DNA of 64,000 nt from Clostridium tagluense (GCF_003865095.1 NZ_BHYK01000004.1:205631-269630); one strand, 5' to 3'; shown: positions 1 to 7,977, counted from the stretch's first letter. The notes: generated by a model not told the origin, from the letters alone. Translations and numbers: made by a program.

Positions 1-1
1 T

Positions 2-277
2 AAACCTATTGGTGCTATCTTATGTGACACCTTTAATCTAAGCATGTATATTGATGTTATGTGGATAGACGAGGCATATAGGGGAAAGGGATTTGGCACA
101 GCACTTATATTCCAAGCTGAAAAAATAGCAAAAGATAATGGGTGTATCTTTTCTCATACCTGTACATTTAGCTATCAGTCCCCTGAGTTTTATAAAGCAT
201 GTGATTATAAGGTTTTTGCAAAACTGGATGATTATCCAAATGGTATAGTACAGTATTTTTTAAAGAAAAAGCTATAA
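2..277 (+). CDS. GNAT family N-acetyltransferase, 3' part only
   Basis: The frame is open from the window edge, so the gene begins upstream and only its C-terminal ~91 residues are seen. The acetyl-CoA binding motif A is clear (IDEAYRGKGFGTAL), followed by a helix and a YKACDYKVFAKLDDYP stretch typical of the GNAT C-terminal strand-helix-strand. An ATG at 44 lies inside the domain and is unlikely to be the start. The family transfers an acetyl group from acetyl-CoA to amines, but the acceptor cannot be read. It is the first of many GNATs in the next 10 kb. Confidence 0.85.
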   Translation, partial: KPIGAILCDTFNLSMYIDVMWIDEAYRGKGFGTALIFQAEKIAKDNGCIFSHTCTFSYQSPEFYKACDYKVFAKLDDYPNGIVQYFLKKKL

Positions 278-567
278 ATCACATTCCTGCTAAATAATTA
301 TGAATAAAGAATAACTATAATTATTGTTTACCTTTATTTCCAATAGTATTATTTGTAAAATGGCAAAGTAAAACAATTATATATTAGTGAGGTAATAATA
401 ATGATTTATGAATGTAAAGTAAGTTTATATACTAATAATTTTTGGAGAAAGTATTTTAATCCTATGTTATTATCCATGCGAAGAAGTATTAATAAGAATA
501 TCAATGACAAATGATATGAAAGTGACAACTACTTTTATTTAGATATGATGGTAGAATGATGTGAAAT
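278..567. other. intergenic stretch without a recognised gene
   Basis: AT-rich DNA between a GNAT and the MNIO-like gene. It contains one short reading frame with a plausible ribosome site (401-514, listed separately) and no clear terminator, RNA or repeat that I can see. Confidence 0.5.
401..514 (+). CDS. short ORF, possible gene remnant (37 aa)
   Basis: An ATG at 401 follows GAGGTAATAATA, a fair ribosome site, and runs 37 codons (begins MIYECKVSLYTNNFWRKYF). The start faintly recalls the N-terminus of PRiA4-ORF3-like proteins (IY-K--L-----WR), so it may be the broken start of such a gene. It may equally be a chance frame. It has no signal peptide or motif. Confidence 0.25.
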   Translation: MIYECKVSLYTNNFWRKYFNPMLLSMRRSINKNINDK

Positions 568-1365
568 ATGTATATTGGATGCAATTGGTCAAAAGCTTTA
601 AAATCTCTTATTGAAAAAGACGCTGTTAAAATAGATTATATTAAGTCCGGTGCCTGGGGAACTTTTAATGAAGACTTTTCAACCATGCGTTCAATGAGGC
701 CACTTTTACTACATGGTCTAGGATATTTTGAACACACGGGAATGAAAAATATAGAAGTAATAGATTTTAATTTTGTAAATAGTCTCCTTAAAAATTGTAA
801 TTCTCCACATTATGGTCTACATCTTTCAATTAAAAATTCGGACATGCATCAAGGTATGACCGATGAAGATATATATGAACATATGAGCAAACAAATTCAG
901 ATTTTTAAAAAGAAGCTAGCGGTGCCATTGCTACTGGAAAATGTTCCCGATTCGCCGCAAGATCGTGTAATATTTGATCATTACCCCTATATTATGCCAG
1001 AGCAATATAATCGACTATTTGTAGATAATGATGTGTCATTTTTGCTTGATCTGACACACGCAAAAATTACTGCAAAATATCGTGGCTGGAATATTTATGA
1101 TTACCTTCGTGAGTTACCACTTAATCGAGTTGTAGAAATCCATGTAAATGGTTCTGGTTATGATAAAGATGGTTTTCCAGCAGATACACATCAATCAATG
1201 GAAAATGAAGATTACAAATTATTAGAATGGGTACTTAATTACACAAATCCAGATATAGTTACATTGGAATATAACGGAATAGAGACTGAGAGCGATGATA
1301 CAGTTATTGTTTCTTTAGAAAAACAACTAAATGAGATACAAAATATATGCAATCCAAGCAAATAA
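568..1365 (+). CDS. DUF692/MNIO-type TIM-barrel protein, putative multinuclear non-heme iron oxidase
   Basis: 265 aa, close to family length. Metal-ligand-like residues fall in the order seen in the DUF692 family (MbnB, TglH): His49 (LLLHGLG), His85 (GLHLS), Glu124-Asn125 (LLLEN), Asp161 and His164 (LLDLTH), Glu190 and His192 (VVEIHVNG), Asp206 and His208 (ADTH), and Glu234 (TLEYNG). Known members modify cysteine residues of ribosomal peptides using di- or tri-iron centres, usually with a partner protein. Here no cysteine-bearing precursor or standard partner is adjacent: the next gene encodes a cysteine-free 79-aa protein. The assignment rests on motif order; the substrate is unknown. The ribosome site before 568 is weak (GATGTGAAAT). 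Confidence 0.72.
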   Translation: MYIGCNWSKALKSLIEKDAVKIDYIKSGAWGTFNEDFSTMRSMRPLLLHGLGYFEHTGMKNIEVIDFNFVNSLLKNCNSPHYGLHLSIKNSDMHQGMTDEDIYEHMSKQIQIFKKKLAVPLLLENVPDSPQDRVIFDHYPYIMPEQYNRLFVDNDVSFLLDLTHAKITAKYRGWNIYDYLRELPLNRVVEIHVNGSGYDKDGFPADTHQSMENEDYKLLEWVLNYTNPDIVTLEYNGIETESDDTVIVSLEKQLNEIQNICNPSK

Positions 1366-1414
1366 ATAAGTTATTAGATATTATGCCCTAAGTTTTTAAG
1401 GAGGGTTATTAAAA

Positions 1415-1654
1415 TTGAATGAAATTGATAAGCGCAATAAACTTGATGAAGAATTTTTCTCATATAAGGTATCAAAAGATAACAAAGTGTTTGTGTTTTG
1501 GTACGGCAAGCAAGTATTGATTTTAAAAGGTAAAGAAAGCGAAAAATTTCTAGCTAAAATACAGAATGCCAATTCAAAAGAGGCTCAATTAATTTTAGCC
1601 AAGGTTACAGGAAATTTTAAACGTGGAAATGAAAAAAGGAGTGGTACTAAATGA
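1415..1654 (+). CDS. conserved-looking small soluble protein (79 aa)
   Basis: Starts at TTG 1415, nine bases after a strong AAGGAGGG site. Its stop overlaps the next gene's start as ATGA, so the two are probably translationally coupled. The protein is charged, has no cysteine, no signal peptide and no membrane segment. Its core (FWYGKQVLILKGKESEKFL, then AKVTGNFKRGNEK) resembles a small uncharacterised family that I associate with Firmicutes, but I know no function. It is 49 bases downstream of the MNIO-like gene, and an operon is possible. It is a poor candidate for a cysteine-modified RiPP precursor. Confidence 0.7.
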   Translation: MNEIDKRNKLDEEFFSYKVSKDNKVFVFWYGKQVLILKGKESEKFLAKIQNANSKEAQLILAKVTGNFKRGNEKRSGTK

Positions 1655-2259
1655 CAAACAGTAATGTTACGCAGGAAATGAAAATCAACAAGTCTTGTTT
1701 TGATATATTCCCAGAATTGGAATCTGAAAGATTGATATATAGGGAGGTAACTTCAGAGGATGTAGATGATATATTTAAAATTTATAGCGATCCGCAGGTT
1801 GCTAAATATGACTGGTATAAACCAATTGCTACAAAGGATGATGCAATTACTATAATAAATCGTTATAAGCGGGAATTTAAAGATAAAGAAGAGATTACCT
1901 GGGGGGTAGCAAAGAAGAGTAATAATAAAATCATTGGATACTGCTGCTTAGGAACTTTTGATGATAATTCAATAAGAAGTGAGATTGGGTATGGCTTTAA
2001 TCGTGATGAATGGAATAAGGGATATGCAACTGAAGCTATAAGGGTTTTAGTTAAATTTGGATTTGAAAATATGAGCTTTAATAGGATAGAAGCTACTGTA
2101 ACCCTTGGTAATGATGCTTCTGTAAAAGCTTTAAAGAAAGCTAATTTTCTTCAAGAGGGCATTGTTAGAGAAAGAACCATTATGAAGGGCAAGTTTGAGG
2201 ATGATGTTATATTGGCTATAATAAAAAGGGATTATTCGTTATGTAAAAATAAGCTTTAA
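1651..2259 (+). CDS. GNAT acetyltransferase, RimJ/RimL type
   Basis: 202 aa. The N-terminal ESERLIYREVTSEDVDDIF is the typical RimJ/RimL opening, motif A is YGFNRDEWNKGYATEAI, and the C-terminal block (NRIEATVTLGNDASVKALKK then F.QEGIVRE) is complete. Such proteins acetylate N-terminal amines of ribosomal proteins or small amine substrates; the actual substrate is not readable. The ATG overlaps the preceding 79-aa gene by four bases, suggesting coupled translation. There is a ~30-residue N-terminal extension before the usual start of the fold, so an internal start remains possible. Confidence 0.9.
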   Translation: MTNSNVTQEMKINKSCFDIFPELESERLIYREVTSEDVDDIFKIYSDPQVAKYDWYKPIATKDDAITIINRYKREFKDKEEITWGVAKKSNNKIIGYCCLGTFDDNSIRSEIGYGFNRDEWNKGYATEAIRVLVKFGFENMSFNRIEATVTLGNDASVKALKKANFLQEGIVRERTIMKGKFEDDVILAIIKRDYSLCKNKL

Positions 2260-2366
2260 TTATCTCGTTGTTTATTGTACTTTTTAGTGGAATTTGTAAT
2301 TATAATCTTATTTAGACAATACATCTATTAAAATCCATACCAGCTATCTTATACAAGGAGGCTACT

Positions 2367-3260
2367 ATGAAAAGGTTTATGATTGGACAATTCGATAGAT
2401 TTGATATCAATAGACAGAATAGAGATTTTAGAGATTACTTTTTTGGAATTGAAGTTAATCAAATGGAGTCACTCGATGAATTGCAAATATTGAAAGATAA
2501 TATTAGAGATAGAAATTTAAAGATAGGAATTCATTTCCCACTGTTAAAAAATCAATGGAGAGCAAGAGACCCTCAATATCTTTCTAAAGATAATCGTACT
2601 TACGAAGAATCAATAAACTACATGGCTAGCGAATTTGAAAGATCAGAACAATTAAATCCAGATTATATTTTGCTTCATTATCCAAAGCCAGTTATTTTAG
2701 ATGGTAATGTTGATTGGTCCTCTTGGAGATTTTGTGATAATACTGAATATTATTATGAATCAGATATATCTTACAATTACTTCGAAGAGAGAAGTAGAAA
2801 TTTTTTTAAGATACTATCCCAGCAAGGCAAAAAATATAATTTCACCCCCGTTTTAGAATTGGATGGATTGAATAAATATATATATGAAACAAATTTACTT
2901 GAGGATTTATTAGATGAATACTCAAATATCAAATTATGTCTTGATTTTGGTAGAATACATTTGCAAGATTGCATTGATGATAATTTTATAGGACAAGATA
3001 TAGTTAGAAAGTTTGGAAGGTATACTCATCTAGTACATTTATGGAATGCGAAAGTTGATATAAATATTACAAATTCTCATTATCCTGCACTTAAATCTCT
3101 GAATGTAGCCGATGGATGGGGAGATATGGAATCATACTTTAAAATTTTGAATGAGGTTAATGATAATTATAAGGTTTTATTTGAGCATAAGTCTCATTTA
3201 ATAAGTGATGCAGAGCTGGAAGAATGTTATCAGTGGGTTGGGGAGCTTGTGAATAGGTAG
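2367..3260 (+). CDS. TIM-barrel protein of the xylose isomerase-like / AP endonuclease 2 fold
   Basis: 297 aa. Strand-end motifs fit the sugar-phosphate isomerase/epimerase superfamily: GIHFPLL, ILLHYPKP, PVLELDG, LCLDFGRIHLQD, HLVHLWNA and VLFEHKSHL, giving the His/Glu/Asp set that normally binds a divalent metal. The precise reaction is unknown; no sugar pathway genes adjoin. AAGGAGG eight bases before the ATG makes the start secure. A gap of 107 bases from the preceding GNAT suggests separate transcription. It is the second TIM-barrel gene within 3 kb, but it lacks the specific MNIO motif series. Confidence 0.72.
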   Translation: MKRFMIGQFDRFDINRQNRDFRDYFFGIEVNQMESLDELQILKDNIRDRNLKIGIHFPLLKNQWRARDPQYLSKDNRTYEESINYMASEFERSEQLNPDYILLHYPKPVILDGNVDWSSWRFCDNTEYYYESDISYNYFEERSRNFFKILSQQGKKYNFTPVLELDGLNKYIYETNLLEDLLDEYSNIKLCLDFGRIHLQDCIDDNFIGQDIVRKFGRYTHLVHLWNAKVDINITNSHYPALKSLNVADGWGDMESYFKILNEVNDNYKVLFEHKSHLISDAELEECYQWVGELVNR

Positions 3261-3341
3261 TCTGTATGTTTTATGATAAAAAATTACAGGTGCCAATGTT
3301 ATATGTAATTTCTATTTTTACATTTAAGAGGAGTGTTTTTA

Positions 3342-3908
3342 ATGAATTATCTAAGAAAGCTAATTGGACATAAATGTTATTTATCGCCAGTAGATGCTAG
3401 TGAAACAGAAAAAGTTGCTAAGTGGAGTAATGATATTGAAGTAGCCATTAGAACAGGTGATATATCAGATATGATTACATATCAGTCACAAAGAGTCTAT
3501 CTTGAAACCATGAATAATAATCACGGTTATGCCTTTTATATTATAAGGGAAGATGATGATGAAGTTATTGGAATCGCAAGACTAATGAGAGTAAATTTTA
3601 TAAATAGGAATGCCGTTATGGGGATGTTTATTGGTGATGGAAATGACAGAAGCAAAGGTATAGGATCGGAAGCTACGAACTTATTACTAGACTTTGGCTT
3701 TAATGCTCTTAATCTAAAGAATATAATGATTGAAACTTATTCTTTCAATGAACCAGCAATAAAAGCATGTAAAAAGTGTGGTTTTAAGGAAATTGGTAGA
3801 CGAAGGAAATCAATTATATACGGAAATAATGAGTATGATGAAGTTTTTATGGATATACTTAGCGACGAATTTCAAAACTCTATAATTAATAAAGTATTGA
3901 ATAAATAA
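3342..3908 (+). CDS. GNAT acetyltransferase, RimJ/RimL type
   Basis: The ATG at 3342 is preferred to an upstream GTG at 3333, because AAGAGGAG at 3325-3332 would directly abut the GTG but is nine bases from the ATG. 188 aa. Motif A is seen as GDGNDRSKGIGSEATNLLLDFGF, followed by NLKNIMIETYSFNEPAIKACKKCGFKEIGRRR, a full RimJ-like C-terminal half. A decayed GNAT fragment follows in the same frame, three bases past the stop. The substrate is unknown. Confidence 0.88.
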   Translation: MNYLRKLIGHKCYLSPVDASETEKVAKWSNDIEVAIRTGDISDMITYQSQRVYLETMNNNHGYAFYIIREDDDEVIGIARLMRVNFINRNAVMGMFIGDGNDRSKGIGSEATNLLLDFGFNALNLKNIMIETYSFNEPAIKACKKCGFKEIGRRRKSIIYGNNEYDEVFMDILSDEFQNSIINKVLNK

Positions 3909-3911
3909 TAT

Positions 3912-4124
3912 AACTTCCATCAGCAAAAATATCATAGAAATGGTGTTTCAACAATGCTGTTTAATTAAATCTTTTCAGAATTGAAGGAAAAACAAGTTGA
4001 AAAAATAGCATTAAATGCTTCGCCCTATGCTGTACCTTTTTATCATGCGATAGGATTTAAAGATTTGGATGGGCAACAAGATTTTCATAGAATTTTATAT
4101 ACACCAATGAAATTCATGTTATAA
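3912..4124 (+). pseudogene. decayed GNAT acetyltransferase remnant
   Basis: Reading frame 3912-4124 gives a recognisable GNAT C-terminal half (QKYHRNGVSTMLFN, then EKIALNASPYAVPFYHAIGF and a final strand ending PMKFML) interrupted by an in-frame TAA at 3966-3968. No start codon or ribosome site precedes it and the N-terminal half is missing. It lies in frame with the stop of the intact GNAT upstream, but its sequence is of a different GNAT subtype, so it is a separate broken gene and not a duplicated tail. Confidence 0.7.
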
Positions 4125-4219
4125 AAAAAGAGATAGACTATGTAGTTGTATTAATTCACTTTCTTCCTAATTTGTGTCACAACCGTTAGATTTCACGAAT
4201 TAATTTAAACTGAAAGGGG

Positions 4220-4363
4220 ATGTTAGGTATTTTTATTCTTGTTATTTGGGGGCTTATTGTTGGTTCAATAATATTCATAATATCCTGGTATATAGGTTCA
4301 AAAATTGGCTTCGTGGATAAAACTACAAAATTAATCGAGTATCTCAAAGGATATAAGAAATAG
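4220..4363 (+). CDS. small single-span membrane protein (47 aa)
   Basis: The ATG at 4220 follows GAAAGGGG closely. The product starts MLGIFILVIWGLIVGSIIF and has one hydrophobic segment over about residues 3-25, then a charged tail (KIGFVDKTTKLIEYLKGYKK). The layout is that of short Firmicutes membrane peptides with a cytoplasmic helix. I recognise no named family with confidence. Spacing between ribosome site and ATG is very short, which lowers confidence. Confidence 0.5.
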   Translation: MLGIFILVIWGLIVGSIIFIISWYIGSKIGFVDKTTKLIEYLKGYKK

Positions 4364-4546
4364 TACGAAATATTCTAATATGTCGTCGCGAGCAAAACTC
4401 ATACTACTAATATTGGGCCGCGCAAGAAGCATTTAAATTGAGAAAATCTCAAATGCTAAATAAGAATAAAGTTTATGTGGTAATATCTAGTATAGGTAAT
4501 GGTGATGAAAGACGTTAGCCATAATTATTGATTGAGGTGTGAAACG

Positions 4547-5263
4547 ATGAAAATAGGGTTAATAGCTGATATACACGGAAACTTACCAGCATTAAAAGTT
4601 ATTTTGGATAAGTTTGAAAGAGAAGAGTGTGATTCTATTTACTGTTTAGGAGATACTATAGCAATTGGTCCATCTTCTAAAGAATGTATAGATTTATTAT
4701 TAACTTTGCCTAATATAAATTTTATTATGGGCAATCATGAAGAATATTTTGTAAAAGGAGTTTCAAGTATAACATCTGAATCTATGAGCGAAGGTGAAAA
4801 GCAACATCAAATTTGGATTGCTAAGTCATTAAATAATGAAATAAGAGAAAGGCTCAGTAAGTTTCCATATTTAATAGAAGAAAATATAAAAGGTACTAAT
4901 GTTGCATTTATGCATTATGCTTTAAATAATAGAGAAGATACTAAAACATTTAAGCCTATAGAAAAAAATGTAACAAAAGAGAGTATGAATACTTTATTTA
5001 AAGAGATAGCTTCCGACTTAATATTCTTTGGCCATGAACATAATGCAAGTAATATAATAGGTGAAAAACATTATATAAATATTGGTTCCAGTGGATGTAC
5101 TAAGGATGATATTACTCATTGTACTATAGTAAAATTTAAAGATAAAAGTTATGATATTAAGGTACATAGTATGAAATATGATAAAGAAGACGTTCTTAGA
5201 GAATTATATAAAAGAGAAGTTCCTGAGAAAGAGTCTATATCAAAATATTTTTTTAATGTGTAA
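4547..5263 (+). CDS. metallophosphoesterase, YfcE/MJ0936-like
   Basis: The ATG at 4547 is chosen over a TTG at 4532 because GAGGTG at 4534-4539 lies seven bases before it. 238 aa. All calcineurin-like metal-binding blocks are present: DIHGN near the N-terminus, GDTIAIGPSSKEC, GNHEEY, an HY in FMHYALNN, and GHEHN near the C-terminus. Such soluble enzymes hydrolyse phosphodiesters or phosphomonoesters with two metal ions; some are nucleotide or cyclic-nucleotide phosphodiesterases. The substrate is unknown. It stands alone between an unexplained 180-base gap and the dcd gene. Confidence 0.88.
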   Translation: MKIGLIADIHGNLPALKVILDKFEREECDSIYCLGDTIAIGPSSKECIDLLLTLPNINFIMGNHEEYFVKGVSSITSESMSEGEKQHQIWIAKSLNNEIRERLSKFPYLIEENIKGTNVAFMHYALNNREDTKTFKPIEKNVTKESMNTLFKEIASDLIFFGHEHNASNIIGEKHYINIGSSGCTKDDITHCTIVKFKDKSYDIKVHSMKYDKEDVLRELYKREVPEKESISKYFFNV

Positions 5264-5328
5264 ATCCACAAAATGTTAGTGAATACTTAGTATGATACGA
5301 AATAATAATAGTGATAGGGGATATTTAT

Positions 5329-5853
5329 ATGATATTGTCAGGTAAAGAAATTAAAAAAAAGTTAGGAAATGAGATTATTATTGAACCATTTGTAGATAAA
5401 CAACTTAACCCTAATAGTTATAATTTGAGGCTACACAACGCGCTACTTGTTTATGAAGACACTGTTTTGGATATGAAGAAAGATAACAAAACAAAAAAAT
5501 TGATTATACCACCAGAGGGATTGCTTCTTGAAACTGGAAAGTTGTACCTAGGTAGAACTGTTGAATACACAAAGACAGATAAGTATGTACCTATGTTAGA
5601 AGGTCGGTCCTCAATTGGAAGGCTTGGATTATTCATTCATATTACAGCTGGATTTGGAGATGTAGGATTTAGTGGCTATTGGACATTAGAAATATTTTGT
5701 GTTCAACCTATAAGAATATATCCGAATGTAGAGATATGCCAAATATATTACCATAATATCGAAGGAGAATATGATAAGTATTCAAGTGGAAAATATCAGA
5801 ATAATACGGATATTCAGCCAAGCTTATTATTTAAGGATTTTCAAGAAAGGTAA
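5329..5853 (+). CDS. dcd: dCTP deaminase
   Basis: The ATG at 5329 gives the standard MILSGKEI start, with GATAGGGG upstream; a GTG at 5311 is less likely. 174 aa. Family signatures are LNPNSYNLRL, LEGRSSIGRLGLFIH and the active-site strand GFGDVGFSGYWTLEI with the catalytic Glu. The enzyme deaminates dCTP to dUTP in the cytosol to supply dTMP synthesis; some homologues also hydrolyse dUTP (bifunctional Dcd-Dut). I cannot tell which activity applies here. A fragment of a HAD hydrolase follows in the same frame after the stop. Confidence 0.88.
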   Translation: MILSGKEIKKKLGNEIIIEPFVDKQLNPNSYNLRLHNALLVYEDTVLDMKKDNKTKKLIIPPEGLLLETGKLYLGRTVEYTKTDKYVPMLEGRSSIGRLGLFIHITAGFGDVGFSGYWTLEIFCVQPIRIYPNVEICQIYYHNIEGEYDKYSSGKYQNNTDIQPSLLFKDFQER

Positions 5854-5859
5854 AGTATA

Positions 5860-6036
5860 ACTGGTAGGCCATTAAAGAAAATGAATGTTAATCCAGAAAA
5901 ATGCATTTTTATTGGAGATGGTGGTTCTGATGAATTAAAAGGTGCAAAAGAATTAGGAATAAAGTGTGCCGTGATAACACATAATATTGAGCAAAAATCG
6001 GTAAAATATTGTGTAATCAAGAAATTGAAATATTGA
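5860..6036 (+). pseudogene. C-terminal fragment of a HAD-superfamily hydrolase
   Basis: The frame 5860-6036 encodes MNVNPEKCIFIGDGGSDELK then GAKELGIKCAVITHNI, which is motif IV plus the following helix of a HAD hydrolase. The phosphoaspartate motif I, the cap and motif III are absent, and no ribosome site precedes the only internal ATG (5881). It is therefore read as the remnant of a deleted gene. It sits in frame behind dcd, so readthrough of the dcd stop would append it; I see no sign that this happens. Confidence 0.65.
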
Positions 6037-6057
6037 TGTAGAAGGTAGGCGTATATA

Positions 6058-6573
6058 ATGGCTGAATTGTGTGACATTTATGATATTAATGGTATTAAAA
6101 CTGGAGATATTTTTGAGAGAGGCAAACCTTTGAAAAACGGACAATACTATCTAGCCGCCAATATTTGGATTATTAATAATAATTTAGAGATATTGATTCA
6201 GAAAAGGTCTAAGCTAAAAAGTACTTCTCCAAATATTTGGGCAACCCATGGTGGATGTGTAAGTTCAGGTGAAACTAGTCTAAATGCTTGTATAAGAGAG
6301 GCCTATGAAGAGATTGGAATTATAATTCAAACTAAAAATATAAAGCCCTTAACCAGAGTTACATCTGAAAATTTAATCATGGATAACTACATAGTTGTAC
6401 AGGAATTTAGTATATCATCAGCTGTATTGCAGCAAGAAGAAGTTAGCGACATAAAATGGGTGTCACTGATTGAATTAGAAGATATGGTTAAACATAAGGA
6501 GTTTTTTAAATATGAGAATTTATCTTGCGTAATTAATTTTATTAATAATCAAAAATCCATTAGGGGAGTATAA
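6058..6573 (+). CDS. Nudix hydrolase
   Basis: 171 aa. A complete Nudix box is at residues 66-88: GCVSSGE followed seven residues later by REAYEEIGI, matching G-x5-E-x7-RE-U-x-EE-x-G-U, including the metal-binding glutamates. The N-terminal part (LAANIWIINNNLEILIQKRS) is like the isopentenyl-diphosphate isomerase / MutT-type Nudix group, and WATHGG fits that group. It hydrolyses or handles a nucleoside- or prenyl-diphosphate; the substrate is not readable. GAAGGTAGGCG lies upstream of the ATG. Confidence 0.88.
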   Translation: MAELCDIYDINGIKTGDIFERGKPLKNGQYYLAANIWIINNNLEILIQKRSKLKSTSPNIWATHGGCVSSGETSLNACIREAYEEIGIIIQTKNIKPLTRVTSENLIMDNYIVVQEFSISSAVLQQEEVSDIKWVSLIELEDMVKHKEFFKYENLSCVINFINNQKSIRGV

Positions 6574-6712
6574 ACCTTTTTTTGTTAATGCCCATTTGTT
6601 ATGTTTTATAGGCTATATAATAAACTTAAGTATGAGGAAGAGAAAATTCAAAGGCTAGATGTAAAAAGAAGATTAATAGTGATGCTTGATATATTGAGGG
6701 GGGGGCGGAGCA

Positions 6713-7189
6713 GTGCCTTACACATTTGTTCCTATGAATAAAGAATATTCACATGAAATTTCATATAACTGGAAGTATAGTGGAATTTATTCATTCTATG
6801 ATATGACAGCTGATGAAGATGATTTAAATGATTTTCTTAATGAAGAGAATTGGGACGGTCATTATTTTGCAGTATTAAATGAAGAAAATGAATTAATTGG
6901 ATTTTATTCATTCTACTTTGAAAGTGAGATTATGTATCTGGGATTTGGCCTTAAGCCTGAGCTATCCGGAATAGGACTTGGATATGAATTTGTGATTTCA
7001 GGTATGAATTTTGCAGTTCAAAAAACAAATTATAGAAATAAATATATCATGCTGGCCGTGGCAGCCTTTAACAAAAGGGCAATAAAATTATATGAGAATA
7101 TTGGATTTCAGCCTATAGAAAAATATATACAAAAAACAAATGGAGGAGAATTTGAATTTATTAAAATGAAATTCAATGTAATATATTGA
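6713..7189 (+). CDS. GNAT acetyltransferase
   Basis: 158 aa, GTG start at 6713 behind a purine-rich GAGGGGGGGGCGGAG tract. Motif A reads LGFGLKPELSGIGLGYEFV and the C-terminal LAVAAFNKRAIKLYENIGFQPIEKYIQ completes the fold. The GTG is the only start giving the whole N-terminal strand. The run of eight G residues (6698-6705) before it is unusual for this AT-rich DNA and could be a slippery tract in sequencing or replication. Acceptor unknown. Confidence 0.85.
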   Translation: MPYTFVPMNKEYSHEISYNWKYSGIYSFYDMTADEDDLNDFLNEENWDGHYFAVLNEENELIGFYSFYFESEIMYLGFGLKPELSGIGLGYEFVISGMNFAVQKTNYRNKYIMLAVAAFNKRAIKLYENIGFQPIEKYIQKTNGGEFEFIKMKFNVIY

Positions 7190-7268
7190 CATGATATACA
7201 CGGGGATAACTGGTACCTACCCTAAAGTAGGAGGTTTAATTTAAATTTAGTGAATAAGGAGTAATATA

Positions 7269-7817
7269 ATGAAAATTTTAGAAACAGAAAGATTAATACT
7301 TAGAAAGTTTTCTTGTGATGACTGGAAAGATTTATATGAATACCTTTCTCAAGAAACAGTGGTTAAATATGAACCCTATGAAGTTTATAGCAAAGATGCA
7401 TGTAAAAAAGAGGCGATATATCGTTCACAGCAAGATGCTTTTTGGGCTGTTTGCTTAAAAGAGAATAATAAATTAATAGGCAATATATATTTTCAGGAGC
7501 AAGAGCCTGAAGAATTTCTTACATGGGAAATCGGTTATGTTTTTAACCCTATATATTATGGACAAGGTTATGCTACAGAAGCTTGTAGAGAAATTTTAGA
7601 TTATGGATTTGAACAATTAAATGCACGCAGAATAGTTGCTATGTGTAATCCGGAAAACGTAGCATCATGGAAGTTGTTAGAACGGTTAAATATGCGAAGA
7701 GAAGGACACTTACGAAAAAATATATTTTTCAAGTGTGACGAAAAGAGAGAACCTATTTGGAATGACACATATGAGTATGCAGTATTAGCCCATGAATTAA
7801 CTAAATCCATACATTAA
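7269..7817 (+). CDS. GNAT acetyltransferase, RimJ/RimL type
   Basis: 182 aa with the classic start MKILETERLILRKF, motif A IGYVFNPIYYGQGYATEAC, and C-terminal NARRIVAMCNPENVASWKLLERLNM ending in a WNDTYEYAVL strand. AAGGAG lies seven bases upstream of the ATG. Members of this subgroup acetylate ribosomal protein N-termini or give resistance to amine compounds; nothing here identifies the substrate. It is the cleanest RimJ/L-type gene of the cluster. Confidence 0.92.
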   Translation: MKILETERLILRKFSCDDWKDLYEYLSQETVVKYEPYEVYSKDACKKEAIYRSQQDAFWAVCLKENNKLIGNIYFQEQEPEEFLTWEIGYVFNPIYYGQGYATEACREILDYGFEQLNARRIVAMCNPENVASWKLLERLNMRREGHLRKNIFFKCDEKREPIWNDTYEYAVLAHELTKSIH

Positions 7818-7977
7818 TTAAATGAAATGTATAGTTACTCTATTCGATAAATAATTTATGTTCAAGTAAACTATTAAACGCATATTTGAAAATACAGAAT
7901 GATAATAGATAAAATGGTAAGGTACAATCACTAATTTTTTTTATTAAAAATTTCACAAATGAAAGGAATGACTTGAT
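7818..7977. other. intergenic region before the esterase gene
   Basis: 160 AT-rich bases with no repeat or RNA that I recognise. A GAAAGGAATG ribosome site precedes the esterase ATG, and GATAATAGATAAAATGG near 7900 could hold a -10 element. Confidence 0.4.

Noticed and set aside
1415-1654. 79-aa protein as a RiPP precursor for the MNIO enzyme
   Set aside because: It has no cysteine and looks like a globular conserved protein; known MNIO substrates are modified at cysteine.
6601-6737. Short frame starting MFYRLYNKLKYEEEKIQRLD before the GNAT at 6713
   Set aside because: No good ribosome site, overlaps the GNAT start in another frame, and ends soon after; likely chance, though a decayed gene cannot be excluded.
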